A stretch of 64,000 bases of DNA, from NCBI RefSeq assembly GCF_003070865.1, contig NZ_CP026948.1, forward strand, positions 1,798,001 to 1,862,000. Direction: 5' to 3'. Every line of letters begins with the position of its first letter. Position 1 is the stretch's first letter. The notes under the pieces were generated by a model. The model searched no databases, was not told where the DNA came from, and saw nothing but the letters and a program-made list of their open reading frames with translations. The position numbers and the translations under genes were made by a program. This DNA comes from Corynebacterium liangguodongii. GTDB lineage: Bacteria; Actinomycetota; Actinomycetes; Mycobacteriales; Mycobacteriaceae. Positions 39,843-50,795 of this stretch are shown here, piece by piece.

Positions 39843-41210
39843 GTGAGTTCAACCGTCGATACGCGTGCGGCGCACGCACAGCCGCAGGAAACGAGCCCTG
39901 CGGAGCGGCGCAGGGTGCGCTTCGCCTCCACCATCGGCACAACCATCGAGTTCTACGACTTCTACGCCTACGCCACCGCGGCCGTGGCCGTGTTCCCCTT
40001 CCTGTTCTTCCCCAAGGCGGAGAGCTCCACCGTCGCGCTGCTGCAGTCGTTCGCTACCTTCGGCCTCGCCTTCATCGCCCGCCCGCTCGGATCGGTCGTC
40101 TTCGGCCACTTCGGCGACCGCGTCGGGCGCAAGGCGACGCTCGTCTTCGCGCTATTGACCATGGGCATTGCGACGTTCATCATCGGACTTCTGCCCACGT
40201 ATGCGCAGGTCGGCATCTGGGCGCCGGCGCTGCTCGCGCTCATGCGCTTCTGCCAGGGCTTAGGCCTCGGCGGGGAATGGTCGGGCGCCGCGCTGCTCTC
40301 CACCGAAACCGCCGCGAAGGGCCGCCGCGCCTGGGCAGCGATGTGGCCGCAGCTCGGCGCCCCGTTCGGGTTCTTCCTCTCCAACGGCCTCTTCCTCATC
40401 CTGGTGACCTGGCTGGGCCACTCCACCGGCGACCTCGAGGGCGCGTTCATGACCTGGGGTTGGCGAGTGCCCTTCCTCATGTCCGCGGTGATGGTCGCCG
40501 TCGGGCTGTGGGTGCGCCTGCAGATCGAGGAGACGCCGGTGTTCCAGCAGGTGATCGAGACCGACCAGAAGGTCTCCTCCCCGCTCTCCGAGGTGTTCGC
40601 CAAGGCCTGGCGCCCGCTGCTCCAAGGCACCTTCGTCATGGTCGGCTGCTACACGCTGTTCTACATCGTGACCACGTGGTTCCTCTCCTACGGCATCGGC
40701 TCCGCGGCAGAAGGCGTCGGCCTGGGCATCCCGTACGTGGACTTCCTCAAGCTCCAGCTGGTGTGCATCTTCGGCTTCATGATGGGCATCCCGCTCGCCT
40801 GCCACCTGGCCGACACCTATGGCCGGCGCCCCGTGCTCGGGCTCACCTCCGTGGCGATCATCGCCTACGGCCTGGCGTTCACGTGGCTGCTCAACCCGGA
40901 GACCTTCACGATGATCTCGCTGGGGTTCTTCCTGTTCATCGGCATGTTCCTCATGGGGATGATCTTCGGGCCGATGTCCGCGATCCTCCCGGAGCTCTTC
41001 CCCTCGAACGTGCGCTACACCGGCTCAGGCATCGCCTACAACGTCTCCTCTATCCTGGGCGCGGCGATCGCACCGTTTATTGCCACGGCACTCAACGCCT
41101 CTTACGGCCCCGCCGCGGTGGGCGTCTACCTCGCCGTGGTCACGGTGATCTCGCTGGCCGCGATCCTGTGGTCGCCGGAGACCAAGGACAAGGAATTGCA
41201 TTCCATTTAG
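39843..41210 (+). CDS. MFS transporter, metabolite:H+ symporter (MHS) family
   Basis: A 455-residue permease with about twelve membrane spans. It starts FASTIGTTIEFYDFYAYATAA, typical of the MHS branch (ProP, ShiA, KgtP relatives), followed by GHFGDRVGRKATLV, the conserved MFS loop between spans 2 and 3, and RFCQGLGLGGEWSGA. It imports a small organic acid or osmolyte; the substrate cannot be told. GTG at 39843 follows AGAGAGG; the frame is open 30 codons further up. The stop codon lies in a 12-bp tandem duplication. Confidence 0.88.
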   Translation: MSSTVDTRAAHAQPQETSPAERRRVRFASTIGTTIEFYDFYAYATAAVAVFPFLFFPKAESSTVALLQSFATFGLAFIARPLGSVVFGHFGDRVGRKATLVFALLTMGIATFIIGLLPTYAQVGIWAPALLALMRFCQGLGLGGEWSGAALLSTETAAKGRRAWAAMWPQLGAPFGFFLSNGLFLILVTWLGHSTGDLEGAFMTWGWRVPFLMSAVMVAVGLWVRLQIEETPVFQQVIETDQKVSSPLSEVFAKAWRPLLQGTFVMVGCYTLFYIVTTWFLSYGIGSAAEGVGLGIPYVDFLKLQLVCIFGFMMGIPLACHLADTYGRRPVLGLTSVAIIAYGLAFTWLLNPETFTMISLGFFLFIGMFLMGMIFGPMSAILPELFPSNVRYTGSGIAYNVSSILGAAIAPFIATALNASYGPAAVGVYLAVVTVISLAAILWSPETKDKELHSI

Positions 41211-41222
41211 CATTCCATTTAG
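41199..41222 (+). repeat. 12-bp tandem duplication containing the stop of the MFS gene
   Basis: CATTCCATTTAG at 41199-41210 is repeated exactly at 41211-41222. Twelve is a multiple of three, so the second TAG is a second in-frame stop. Confidence 0.85.
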
Positions 41223-41261
41223 CTCTGTACACGCGTCGCCGCATCCCCTATACTTTCCATT

Positions 41262-41690
41262 ATGGAAAACATGGAAGTGCGGGCGGCGCTTGATGCCGTG
41301 GAGGAAGTGAAGAGGACTGCCGGGCAGAGTTCGGACCGGCGGGAGGTGCCGCTGTGGGTAAGCGCCACACTGTGCGTGCTCGCGGGCGTGTCCATGGCTC
41401 TGCTCAAGCTCGAATACACGTGGGGAGTGCTTGCGATGGTGCCCATGATTGCGCTCTGCATCTGGGCGGCCGCGCGCCACAACGGGCGCCGCGGCGTTCG
41501 CCCAGCACTGAAGCAGGATATCAAGGCCGATCCGCCCGTTTCATGGCGGGCAATCATCCCGATCCTCCTTCTTCCGCTGGCCAACCTGGCCCCCTACGGC
41601 TCGCTCCCCTGGGCCGTCCTCGCCGGCGTCCTCACCGCGGCGCTCTTCGCCATCTGCCTGCACTGGGAGTTCACAGCCAATGCCGCTTGA
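41262..41690 (+). CDS. Small membrane protein of unknown function
   Basis: A 142-residue protein with a charged N-terminus and about four hydrophobic spans (WVSATLCVLAGVSMALL, WGVLAMVPMIALCIW, AIIPILLLPLANLAPYG, WAVLAGVLTAALFAICL). ATG at 41262 has TATACT 7 nt upstream, so it is probably leaderless. It overlaps the following regulator gene by 11 nt. Many corynebacteria pair such a membrane protein with a winged-helix regulator; the role is unknown. Confidence 0.7.
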   Translation: MENMEVRAALDAVEEVKRTAGQSSDRREVPLWVSATLCVLAGVSMALLKLEYTWGVLAMVPMIALCIWAAARHNGRRGVRPALKQDIKADPPVSWRAIIPILLLPLANLAPYGSLPWAVLAGVLTAALFAICLHWEFTANAA

Positions 41691-42000
41691 CACCGTCATC
41701 CACCCCATCAACCGCCTGAAGATCTGCGCGGCCTTAAGCGCCGGCGGCGCCACCGAAGGCGAGCTGCGCTACGAGATGCGGTTCTCTCGCCTCCGCGAGC
41801 TCACCAAGCTTAGCGACGCCACCTTGTCCAAGCAGCTCACCGCCCTAGAGGAGCACGGTTATATCACCCGTTTCCGGGAGTACGGCTCCACCCGGGCGAA
41901 AGACACCGTGTGGGTCACCTTGACGAAGAAGGGCAAGGAGGCTTTCGACTCCCACGTCGCCGCGCTGCGGGAGATCGCGGGGGAGGTGCCGCCCCCATAA
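41680..42000 (+). CDS. Winged-helix transcriptional regulator
   Basis: A 106-residue regulator of the MarR/ArsR-like HTH type (DUF4364/HTH_27 group). The recognition region is RELTKLSDATLSKQLTALEEHGYI (about 38-61), followed by the wing ITRFREYGSTRAKDTVWVTLTKKG. ATG at 41680 overlaps the membrane protein gene, so the two are translationally coupled and it probably controls its own operon. The signal is unknown. Confidence 0.8.
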   Translation: MPLDTVIHPINRLKICAALSAGGATEGELRYEMRFSRLRELTKLSDATLSKQLTALEEHGYITRFREYGSTRAKDTVWVTLTKKGKEAFDSHVAALREIAGEVPPP

Positions 42001-42046
42001 GCCGGAAACCACCTTTCGGGATCCCGCACCCGCAGTGAATGACAAC

Positions 42047-44180
<2,134 letters not shown>

Positions 44181-44230
44181 GCGCGCGTCTAGGCTCGGGG
44201 GCGCAGGAACCGATCCAAAGGAGGATGGCA

Positions 44231-44347
44231 ATGACCGAGAAGAACAGCCCGACCAACGAAGACAGCATCGACAACATCGGCGACCCGGACGCCGACGCGC
44301 AGTTCCAGGAGGAAGTCTCCGCCGACTCCGCTGACGAGGAGAAGTAG
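44231..44347 (+). CDS. Small acidic protein
   Basis: A 38-residue, strongly acidic protein: MTEKNSPTNEDSIDNIGDPD, then ADAQFQEEVSADSADEEK. AAAGGAGG ends 6 nt before ATG at 44231, and a strong terminator follows 18 nt after the stop, so it is very likely a real gene. Function unknown; its composition suggests an intrinsically disordered or protein-binding role. Confidence 0.7.
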   Translation: MTEKNSPTNEDSIDNIGDPDADAQFQEEVSADSADEEK

Positions 44348-44365
44348 CACCCCTTAGAAGACCGA

Positions 44366-44402
44366 GCCCCCGCACCGAGAGCGATCGGTGCGGGGGCTTC
44401 CC
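44366..44402 (+). terminator. Strong hairpin after the small acidic protein gene
   Basis: A 12-bp perfect stem GCCCCCGCACCG/CGGTGCGGGGGC with an 8-nt loop is followed by TTCCCCTT. It ends the fadH-side transcription unit before the DUF2975 operon. Confidence 0.75.
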
Positions 44403-44412
44403 CTTGCATCCT

Positions 44413-44459
44413 TATCGAATTGCGATAGTATCGATTTACGACAATATCGTTTGTCGATA
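44413..44459. promoter_or_regulatory. Three TATCG-N5-CGAYA palindromes at 16-bp spacing
   Basis: 15-bp palindromes begin at 44413 (TATCGaattgCGATA), 44429 (TATCGatttaCGACA, one mismatch) and 44445 (TATCGtttgtCGATA). They are spaced exactly 16 bp, about one and a half helical turns, so successive sites lie on different faces of the helix. They end 23 bp before the DUF2975 start and cover its probable promoter. They are the likely operator of the Xre regulator encoded downstream. Confidence 0.65.
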
Positions 44460-44482
44460 CCCCTCTCGTCCAAGGAGCCACC

Positions 44483-45010
44483 ATGGAACGCAAGAGCTTC
44501 AACGCCGCCCTCGTCCTCGTCGTTACCGCCGTCGCCGTCTACTGCCTACCCGAAATCGTCCAGATGGTGCGCAACGGCATGTTCATCACCCGCCTCTCCC
44601 CCGCGCTGCCGGAGGGAATCCTCGCCGCCGACCTCCCGCAAGGCGCCGTCGTTTTCTACGTCGTTGCCCTCATCGTGAAGTACGCGGCACTCGTTTCCGT
44701 CGCCGTCTTCCTCACCCGCGCCTTCGTCCCGATGCTGCGCGGCAGGGTCTTTGATAGTACCATCGTCTCGTCCCTGCGCTGGGCGACGTACTCCATCTTC
44801 GTCTGGTACCTCGGGCGCATTGTTCTCGAGGGTCTCGCCAACAACTACGCGGCCCACCTGCTCGGCGCCACGTCCTGGTGGAACACCGGGTCGGGCACCC
44901 CCCTGTCGGACTTGAGCCCCGCGCTCCTCCTCGTCGCCGTCCTCATCAGCCTCGAGGCCGTGATCCGCAAGGGCGCGGCGCTCGAAGAGGAGGTCGACGG
45001 CCTTGTCTAG
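44483..45010 (+). CDS. DUF2975-family membrane protein
   Basis: A 175-residue protein with four membrane spans (about 7-25, 55-78, 94-115, 145-162), typical of DUF2975/YoaS. The spans are separated by short loops with LRWATYSIFVWYLGRI and SPALLLVAVLISLEAVIRKGAALEEEV. RBS AAGGAG precedes ATG at 44483. These proteins are usually encoded with a small Xre regulator that follows here with an 8-nt overlap. Role unknown; probably a stress- or envelope-linked membrane function. Confidence 0.82.
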   Translation: MERKSFNAALVLVVTAVAVYCLPEIVQMVRNGMFITRLSPALPEGILAADLPQGAVVFYVVALIVKYAALVSVAVFLTRAFVPMLRGRVFDSTIVSSLRWATYSIFVWYLGRIVLEGLANNYAAHLLGATSWWNTGSGTPLSDLSPALLLVAVLISLEAVIRKGAALEEEVDGLV

Positions 45011-45221
45011 CCAGCCCCGCGTCGTCTGCCACCTCGACTCTCTCATCGAGGCCCGCGGCATCACCGGCGCCGCGCTCGCCGAGCAGGTCGGAATCACCCC
45101 GGTCAACCTCTCCGTGCTGCGCAACAACCGCGCCAAGGCGGTGCGGTTTAGCACCCTGATCGGGCTGTGCGAAGCCCTGGACTGCCAGCCCGGCGACATC
45201 TTCACTGTCGAGTCCGACTAG
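45003..45221 (+). CDS. Xre/Cro-type transcriptional regulator
   Basis: A 72-residue single-domain helix-turn-helix protein of the YozG type: LIEARGITGAALAEQVGITPVNLSVLRNNRAKAVRFSTL contains the DNA-recognition helix near 33-41. TTG at 45003 overlaps the DUF2975 stop (45003-45010), so it is coupled. It probably binds the three palindromes upstream of the operon. The stop codon lies in a 10-bp tandem duplication. Confidence 0.82.
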   Translation: MSSQPRVVCHLDSLIEARGITGAALAEQVGITPVNLSVLRNNRAKAVRFSTLIGLCEALDCQPGDIFTVESD

Positions 45222-45231
45222 GTCCGACTAG
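45212..45231 (+). repeat. 10-bp tandem duplication containing the stop of the Xre gene
   Basis: GTCCGACTAG occurs at 45212-45221 and again at 45222-45231. The first copy ends in the TAG stop codon of the Xre gene. The second lies just before the cmrA -10 box. Confidence 0.85.
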
Positions 45232-45244
45232 TACTGTGGGGGCC

Positions 45245-46051
45245 ATGACATTCCCCTCCCCCACCGCAACCTCCTACGCGCTGATCACCGGCGCGTCGCA
45301 AGGCATCGGCGAAGCCCTGGCCCGCGAGCTCGCCTCCGCGGGCTACAACCTCATCCTCGTCGCCCGGCGCGAAGACGTGCTCATGGCCCTTGCCGACTCC
45401 CTCTCCCAGCGCCACGGAGTCAACTGTGAGGTCTTCGCCGCAGACCTCTCGCTCGAACGCGACGTCACGGCTCTCATCGAGCACATCGGCAACCGCACGG
45501 TGAGCATCTGCATCAACTCCGCCGGCATCGCATCCTTTGGCCCCTTCATGAAGGCCGACTGGGACTACGAGGTAGGCCAGTACAACCTCAACGCCACGGC
45601 GGTCTTCCGCATCACCAAGGCGGTACTCGACCAGATGGTGCCGCGCGGGCAGGGCGCACTATGCAACGTCGGCTCCGCAGCCGGCAACATGCCGATCCCG
45701 AATAACGCCACCTACGTCTTCACCAAGGCCGGGGTGAACACCTTCACCGAGTCCCTCCACTTCGAGCTCAAGCCCGCAGGAGTCCACTGCACCCTGCTCG
45801 CTCCCGGCCCGGTGCGCGCCTCGGTCGTCCCGGAGGAAGAACAAACGATCGTGGACAAGGTCGTGCCCGATTTCTTATGGACGACCTACGAGTCCTGCGC
45901 GAGCGACACCCTCGCCGCGATGCGGCGCAACAAGCGCCGCGTCGTACCCGGCCCGTTGTCCAAGGCAATGGACGTCGTCTCTACCTACACCCCGCGCGGC
46001 TGGCTCTCCCCGCTGATCGGTCGCTTCTACTCGCAGATGGGAGAAGGATAA
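45245..46051 (+). CDS. cmrA: Short-chain dehydrogenase, mycolate reductase CmrA
   Basis: CmrA reduces the beta-keto group in the last step of mycolic acid synthesis, before or during transfer to trehalose. The 268-residue SDR has TGASQGIG (15-22), NSAG, catalytic Ser in NVGSAAG and YVFTK (about 158-162). The call rests on family resemblance plus adjacency to orn, the same arrangement as the mycobacterial homologue Rv2509 near Rv2511. ATG at 45245 has TACTGT 7 nt upstream (leaderless). Without the neighbour it would be just an SDR. Confidence 0.75.
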   Translation: MTFPSPTATSYALITGASQGIGEALARELASAGYNLILVARREDVLMALADSLSQRHGVNCEVFAADLSLERDVTALIEHIGNRTVSICINSAGIASFGPFMKADWDYEVGQYNLNATAVFRITKAVLDQMVPRGQGALCNVGSAAGNMPIPNNATYVFTKAGVNTFTESLHFELKPAGVHCTLLAPGPVRASVVPEEEQTIVDKVVPDFLWTTYESCASDTLAAMRRNKRRVVPGPLSKAMDVVSTYTPRGWLSPLIGRFYSQMGEG

Positions 46052-46711
46052 GTGTCGGAAGGAATCGCTCCGAAGGACAACCGCATCGTCTGGATCGACC
46101 TGGAGATGACCGGGCTCGACCCCGAACGCCACGTCATCGTCGAGGTCGCGGCCCTCGTCACGGATGCCGAGCTCACCATCCTCGACGAAGGCATCGACCT
46201 CGTCGTCCACGCCACCGAGGAGCAGCTCGCGGAAATGGACGAGGTCGTCGTCCAGATGCACAGCGACAACGGCCTGCTTGCGGATATCAAAGACTCGACC
46301 GTGAGCATCGAGGAAGCGGAGGAGGCGGTGTTAGGGCTCGTCGCCAAGCATTGCGACCCCGCCCACCCCGCACCGCTGGCAGGAAATTCGATCGCCACCG
46401 ACCGCTCGTTCATTCGTGCGCACATGCCGCGTCTCGACGCCGCCCTGCACTACCGCATGATCGACGTCTCCACCGTCAAGGAGCTCTCGCGCCGCTGGTT
46501 CCCCCACGCGTACTACAAGCAGCCAGCGAAGGGCATGGCGCACCGCGCGCTGGCCGACATCGTCGAATCGATCCGCGAGCTCGACTACTACCGTCGCGCC
46601 GTCTTCGTCCCCTCCCCGGGGCCCGATACTGAGGCCGCTTCCGCGGCATCAACCGAGGCGAGTGAGGCCTACCAGCGGTTTTTGCAAAAAGATGGTCACA
46701 TACTAAGCTAA
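46052..46711 (+). CDS. orn: Oligoribonuclease
   Basis: This 3'-5' exoribonuclease of the DEDDh family degrades 2-5-nt RNA and cyclic-di-nucleotide products. The 219 residues show WIDLEMTG (D16, E18), ATDRSF and HRALADI (third and fourth Asp and the His). The C-terminus is about 20 residues longer than in E. coli Orn and is Ser/Ala/Glu-rich. GTG at 46052 abuts the cmrA stop with no gap; RBS AGAAGGA lies in cmrA. Confidence 0.95.
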   Translation: MSEGIAPKDNRIVWIDLEMTGLDPERHVIVEVAALVTDAELTILDEGIDLVVHATEEQLAEMDEVVVQMHSDNGLLADIKDSTVSIEEAEEAVLGLVAKHCDPAHPAPLAGNSIATDRSFIRAHMPRLDAALHYRMIDVSTVKELSRRWFPHAYYKQPAKGMAHRALADIVESIRELDYYRRAVFVPSPGPDTEAASAASTEASEAYQRFLQKDGHILS

Positions 46712-46733
46712 TGCGAGCTGCTTCGGCAGCGAT

Positions 46734-46807
46734 GGTGGCTGTAGTTCAGCTGGTAGAGCACCAGGTTGTGATCCTGGGTGTCGCGGGTTCGAGCCCCGTC
46801 AGCCACC
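46734..46807 (+). tRNA. tRNA-His (GTG)
   Basis: Acceptor GTGGCTG pairs with CAGCCAC, and the extra G(-1) at 46734 pairs with C73 at 46807. The anticodon loop TTGTGAT gives GTG. T-arm GGGTTCGAGCCCC. CCA is not encoded as such. Confidence 0.95.
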
Positions 46808-46815
46808 CCTAGAAT

Positions 46816-46854
46816 GAGCCTCGGGCCGCGCTGCGAATCCCGCGGCTCTTTTTT
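46816..46854 (+). terminator. Terminator after tRNA-His
   Basis: GAGCC..GGG pairs with CCC..GGCTC around a GC-rich loop, followed by TTTTTT. Confidence 0.75.
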
Positions 46855-46953
46855 CGTGCCCGCAATTTCCCGGTGTTCGCTCACCGCTGACGCCCTCGCA
46901 ATCCTCCGAGCCTGGGTGTATCGTCGGCTACACAGCAACCGAAAGGAAAACCT

Positions 46954-47883
46954 ATGAAAGCTATTGTCCAACATGAATTCGGGGGACCCGAGACGTTGCA
47001 GGTAGCCGAGGTCGACTCCCCTACCCCGGGGGCCGGCGAAGTTGTGGTCAAGGTCACCGCATCAACCGTCAACCCCTTAGACACCCTCATCCGCGAGGGC
47101 AAGGCTCTCAAGGAGTTCACCCCGCTGCCGTTCATCCCGGGCTGGGATGTCGCCGGTACCGTCGCTGAGGTCGGGGAGGGCGCGCCGTTTGAGCCCGGCC
47201 AGCGAGTCTTTGGCATGCCCCGCTTCCCCAAGCCAGGCAAAGCGCTCGCGGAGTACTGCGTGGTGGACGCGCGCAACCTCGCCGCGACCCCGGACTCGCT
47301 TAGCGACGCCGAGGCGGCCGCCCTGCCCATGGCCGGCATGACCGCGTGGCAGGCGTTCCACGACACCGTCGAGGTGAAGGAGGGCGAGAAGGTCCTCATC
47401 AACGGTGCAGGCGGGGGTGTTGGCCACCTCGCGGTGCAGATCGCGGCGGCGGCTGGCGCCACCATCACCGCGATCGCCAGCCCGAGCAAGCACGAGTGGC
47501 TGCGCTCACTGGGTGCTCACGAAGTTGTCGATTACAACGACGAGGCCGCGATGGCCGCCCTTGAGGGGTTTACCACCGCTTTCAACCTCGCGCCCGGCTC
47601 CTGGGTGCCCACGCTAGAGGCCGTCGCGCCCGGCGGGCACCTCATCACGATTAGCGGCGGCGCTGACGAGCTCAACGAGCGCGCCGAAGAGGCGGGGATC
47701 CACCACCACGTCACCTCTGTCAACACCCGTGACGAATGGTTGGCCGCCCTGGTCGACCTCGTTGAGGGCGGCAAGCTGCGCCCTCACATCTCGGCCACCT
47801 ACCCGCTCGAGCGCGCTGCCGATGCTCACCGTGAGCTCGACGAGGGCCACGCACAGGGCAAGATCGTCATCACCATCGGCTAG
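46954..47883 (+). CDS. Quinone oxidoreductase-like protein (MDR superfamily)
   Basis: A 309-residue zinc-independent medium-chain reductase. It has MKAIVQHEFGGPETLQV at the N-terminus, PGWDVAGTV (about 63-71) and the NADP(H) loop INGAGGGVGHLAVQIA (about 149-164). It reduces quinones or enals with NADPH. RBS AAAGGAAAAC precedes ATG at 46954. A monocistronic gene after the tRNA-His terminator. The substrate is unknown. Confidence 0.85.
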   Translation: MKAIVQHEFGGPETLQVAEVDSPTPGAGEVVVKVTASTVNPLDTLIREGKALKEFTPLPFIPGWDVAGTVAEVGEGAPFEPGQRVFGMPRFPKPGKALAEYCVVDARNLAATPDSLSDAEAAALPMAGMTAWQAFHDTVEVKEGEKVLINGAGGGVGHLAVQIAAAAGATITAIASPSKHEWLRSLGAHEVVDYNDEAAMAALEGFTTAFNLAPGSWVPTLEAVAPGGHLITISGGADELNERAEEAGIHHHVTSVNTRDEWLAALVDLVEGGKLRPHISATYPLERAADAHRELDEGHAQGKIVITIG

Positions 47884-47939
47884 GCCCTCTCCCCCGCCGC
47901 GCTGCCGGTGCCCCAGATCCTTGGTAGCATCTACACAGT

Positions 47940-49466
47940 ATGAGGGCATTAGGGTTAAGGGTATCGCACAGCATCGCCAGCATCGCCGCGGCTGGAACCG
48001 CCGCCACAGCGGTGGTCACCATGGCAGCAGCCCCCGCATCCGCGGGGGCTGCTGTGGTTGAGCAACAGCAGCCGGCGCCGGCACCGGCGGAGCAGGGAGC
48101 CCCGCCGGGAACCCGCCTCATGCACCGCGACCTCGGCTCCAGCGATTCCGTGCCGTGGGCAGGGCCGAGCGACCCGAGGATATCGGCGTGGTCGGTGCCC
48201 GGCGCCACGTGTTCGACACTGTTCCAAGGCTCCGACGGAATGGTCGTTGGCCTGTGCACGAAATACCTCGGCGTGCAGCACGGGCTCAACGTCGTTGTCC
48301 CCTCGGTCGCGCTGTTCGACCCGCACTCCGCGCAGCTCCTCGCCTCCCGCGAGCTGCGCAAGGATGGCCTGCTCGGGGGCGTCTACGGCTACCTCGACGA
48401 GCACGACCGAGTTGTCATCGCCGAGGGTCACGACATTGTGCGCATCGGCTACCACAACGCCAACGGCCGCTGGGTCCTGACAGAAGAGACCCGCACCCCC
48501 TTACCTGACCTGGGAACCGATGCCCCCATGGCAGGCGTCGCCCCGGACGGCGAGGATCGCGTGTGGTTCGCCACCAAGGACTCCGTCGTCGGCGTGATCG
48601 ACCACGACGGCCGCGTCTCCACCGCCCGGCTCGGTGGCGGTGCGGAGTCGATCGCCAACGGTCTCACGGGGCGCCCAGACGGGGCCAGCGTGTTGACCAG
48701 CCACGCGCTCTACGAGGTCGCGCTCACGGACGATGGCGAGGTGACAACCTCCTGGCGCCGCGACTACGACCGCAGCTCCGGCCGCAAGCCCGGCCAGCTG
48801 TCATGGGGCTCGGGCACCACCCCGACGGTTTTCGGGGAGAACGGCCAGTGGGTGGCGATCGTCGATAATCGCGATGACTCCCCGCAGCTGCGCGTCTTCG
48901 ATGTTGCCACCGGCGCCGACGTCTGCTCCATGCCCGCCTTCGAGACCAGCGGGCCGGGCACCGAAAACAGCATCATCGCCGACGGTGCGACATTGTGGAT
49001 CCCCTCGACCTACGGGTTCGACTACCCGCCGCTCGCCGTCGACGGCCCGAGCGTGCCTGCCGACGCCCCCTACACCGGCGGCCTCACCAAAATCGAGGTC
49101 ACCGCGCAGGGCTGCACGCGGGTATGGGAGAACAACACCCGCATCGCCACCCTGCCGATGCTCACAAAGAAAGACCACACCATCTGGGCTTTGAGCACGG
49201 GGAAGGCCGACGGCAGCGCCGAGCACGAGGTGAGCCTCATCGGGGTCGATGCCGAGACCGGTGCGGAGACCCACCGGCTCCCCATCGGGTTGCAGCCCTT
49301 CGACGCCCCGCTCCAGCTCACCGGAATGATTACGCCCGCCGGCGAGTTTTGGCAGGCCACCGCGACGCGGCTGCTGCGCGTCGGGGCCGACGCAGGCACA
49401 GGGACCGCCCCTAGCTCTTACTCCCCGCCTAACCGGCTGAGCTCCTCGGGCGCGACGTTCCAATAG
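47940..49466 (+). CDS. Secreted protein, possible beta-propeller
   Basis: A 508-residue protein with a signal peptide (residues 1 to about 36: SHSIASIAAAGTAATAVVTMAAAPASAGA) and a QQQPAPAPA linker. The rest is all-beta with repeated Asp/Gly/Trp segments (VYGYLDEHDRVVIAEGHDIV, GVAPDGEDRVWFATKDSVVG, GGLTKIEVTAQGCTRVWENN) as in propeller repeats. Two or three Cys pairs suggest extracytoplasmic disulfides. ATG at 47940 has TAGCAT 9 nt upstream. Its 3' end overlaps the convergent L,D-transpeptidase gene by 49 nt. Function unknown. Confidence 0.7.
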   Translation: MRALGLRVSHSIASIAAAGTAATAVVTMAAAPASAGAAVVEQQQPAPAPAEQGAPPGTRLMHRDLGSSDSVPWAGPSDPRISAWSVPGATCSTLFQGSDGMVVGLCTKYLGVQHGLNVVVPSVALFDPHSAQLLASRELRKDGLLGGVYGYLDEHDRVVIAEGHDIVRIGYHNANGRWVLTEETRTPLPDLGTDAPMAGVAPDGEDRVWFATKDSVVGVIDHDGRVSTARLGGGAESIANGLTGRPDGASVLTSHALYEVALTDDGEVTTSWRRDYDRSSGRKPGQLSWGSGTTPTVFGENGQWVAIVDNRDDSPQLRVFDVATGADVCSMPAFETSGPGTENSIIADGATLWIPSTYGFDYPPLAVDGPSVPADAPYTGGLTKIEVTAQGCTRVWENNTRIATLPMLTKKDHTIWALSTGKADGSAEHEVSLIGVDAETGAETHRLPIGLQPFDAPLQLTGMITPAGEFWQATATRLLRVGADAGTGTAPSSYSPPNRLSSSGATFQ

Positions 49467-50605
49467 CCCAGGCCGTCCCAGCCGGGCAGGGTCTCGCCGT
49501 CGGTGTTGGTCACCTCGACGGGATCGCCCCGCTTGACCACGCTCTGGTACCACTGGGCATCCTCGGTACTGGCGTTGATGCAGCCGTGGGACTGGTTGTA
49601 GGAACCAAGCGCCCCCATAGCCCAGGGGGCCGCGTGGACGTAGATGCCCGAGTAGGACAGCTGGGTGGCGTACTTCACCGGGGTCTTATACCCCCCGGCG
49701 TCGAGCGCTAGGCCGTAGGTCGTCGAATCCATCACCATCGACTCCTGCTTATCGCCGACGACGTAAATACCGTTCGGGGTGGCCCACCTGCCGGACCTGC
49801 CGAGCGAGATCGGGAACGAACCGATCGTCTCGCCGTTGCGGAGCACGGTCAGTGTCTTCGTTGCGTTGTTGACCCGCGTGATGGTCTCGTCGCCGATGCT
49901 AAAGGAGATCTCCGAGGTATCCGCGCCGTAGACCCCGCCGCCGAGGTCGTGGCCGTAGACGTCTGCCTTCACGCTCACCTTTGTGCCCGGCACCCAATAG
50001 TCCTTCGGGCGCCAGATCAGCTCGTAGTCGCTCTGCCAGTAGAATCCGCCCTCGGTATCGTTCGACGTCGTTACCTTGATGGCGTCTTCCGCCGCCTCCC
50101 GATCGCCCGGGGCGTAGCTAAAGCGGATGGTCACCGCCTGGCCAACACCTACTTCCGCGCCGTCTCCGGGCCCGAGGTAGACCGAGGTCTGCGCGTTCGG
50201 GGTCACGGTCGTAAACGTGCGATCGAAGGAGTTGTCTTCCCGGTCGCGCCCGGAGAGCGTATAGGTGCGGCCGTAGCCGAGCGGCTCCGCCGTCGACCAC
50301 TTCGTCATGTCCGCGTTGAACTCACCCTTGACCACCTTGCCGGACTCGTTCGTCAGCTGTACTGCACGGATACCCGCAGGCGCGTCGACGGTGACGGGAT
50401 CGATTGGGGAGACCTTGGTCGCATCGTTCTCAACCGAGACCGAAGGCGCGGGAAGCTTCTGTTCCTGTTGCTCGGCGGCCTGCTCGACCCCGCCTGCTTG
50501 CCCCGACCCCGCGGGGCCGGAGGCGCACGCGGCGAGGCCCACCGAGAGAGACACAGCAGCCGAAAAGCCCACGACGCGGAATATGGCGCTTCGCATCTTC
50601 ACCAT
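49418..50605 (-). CDS. L,D-transpeptidase lipoprotein (YkuD domain)
   Basis: A 395-residue lipoprotein. Lipobox LAAC (24-27) with Cys27 for lipidation, then two Ig-like domains of the mycobacterial LdtMt2 type (about 50-240), then the YkuD catalytic domain with HAAPWAMGALGSYNQSHGCIN, Cys near 341. It makes 3-3 crosslinks in peptidoglycan or attaches proteins to it, outside the membrane. ATG at 50605 starts a good signal peptide; an upstream in-frame start would add 11 residues before it. It overlaps the secreted protein gene tail-to-tail. Confidence 0.92.
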   Translation of the reverse strand: MVKMRSAIFRVVGFSAAVSLSVGLAACASGPAGSGQAGGVEQAAEQQEQKLPAPSVSVENDATKVSPIDPVTVDAPAGIRAVQLTNESGKVVKGEFNADMTKWSTAEPLGYGRTYTLSGRDREDNSFDRTFTTVTPNAQTSVYLGPGDGAEVGVGQAVTIRFSYAPGDREAAEDAIKVTTSNDTEGGFYWQSDYELIWRPKDYWVPGTKVSVKADVYGHDLGGGVYGADTSEISFSIGDETITRVNNATKTLTVLRNGETIGSFPISLGRSGRWATPNGIYVVGDKQESMVMDSTTYGLALDAGGYKTPVKYATQLSYSGIYVHAAPWAMGALGSYNQSHGCINASTEDAQWYQSVVKRGDPVEVTNTDGETLPGWDGLGYWNVAPEELSRLGGE

Positions 50606-50795
50606 GTCACAACCTGCTTCCCGCCCGGCGTCAGTCACGCGTATACAAAATACCCACCTAGCCTATACCCCACCGCCCCCGGATTGCCAGCCCGCGCCGC
50701 CGCCCCTCGAAAAATGCCGATCACCTGGCGATTTCACCCATCCGCGAGAAGGGTGTTATATTTCTCTTCGTTGCAAAAACGCGCACTGCCGCAAG

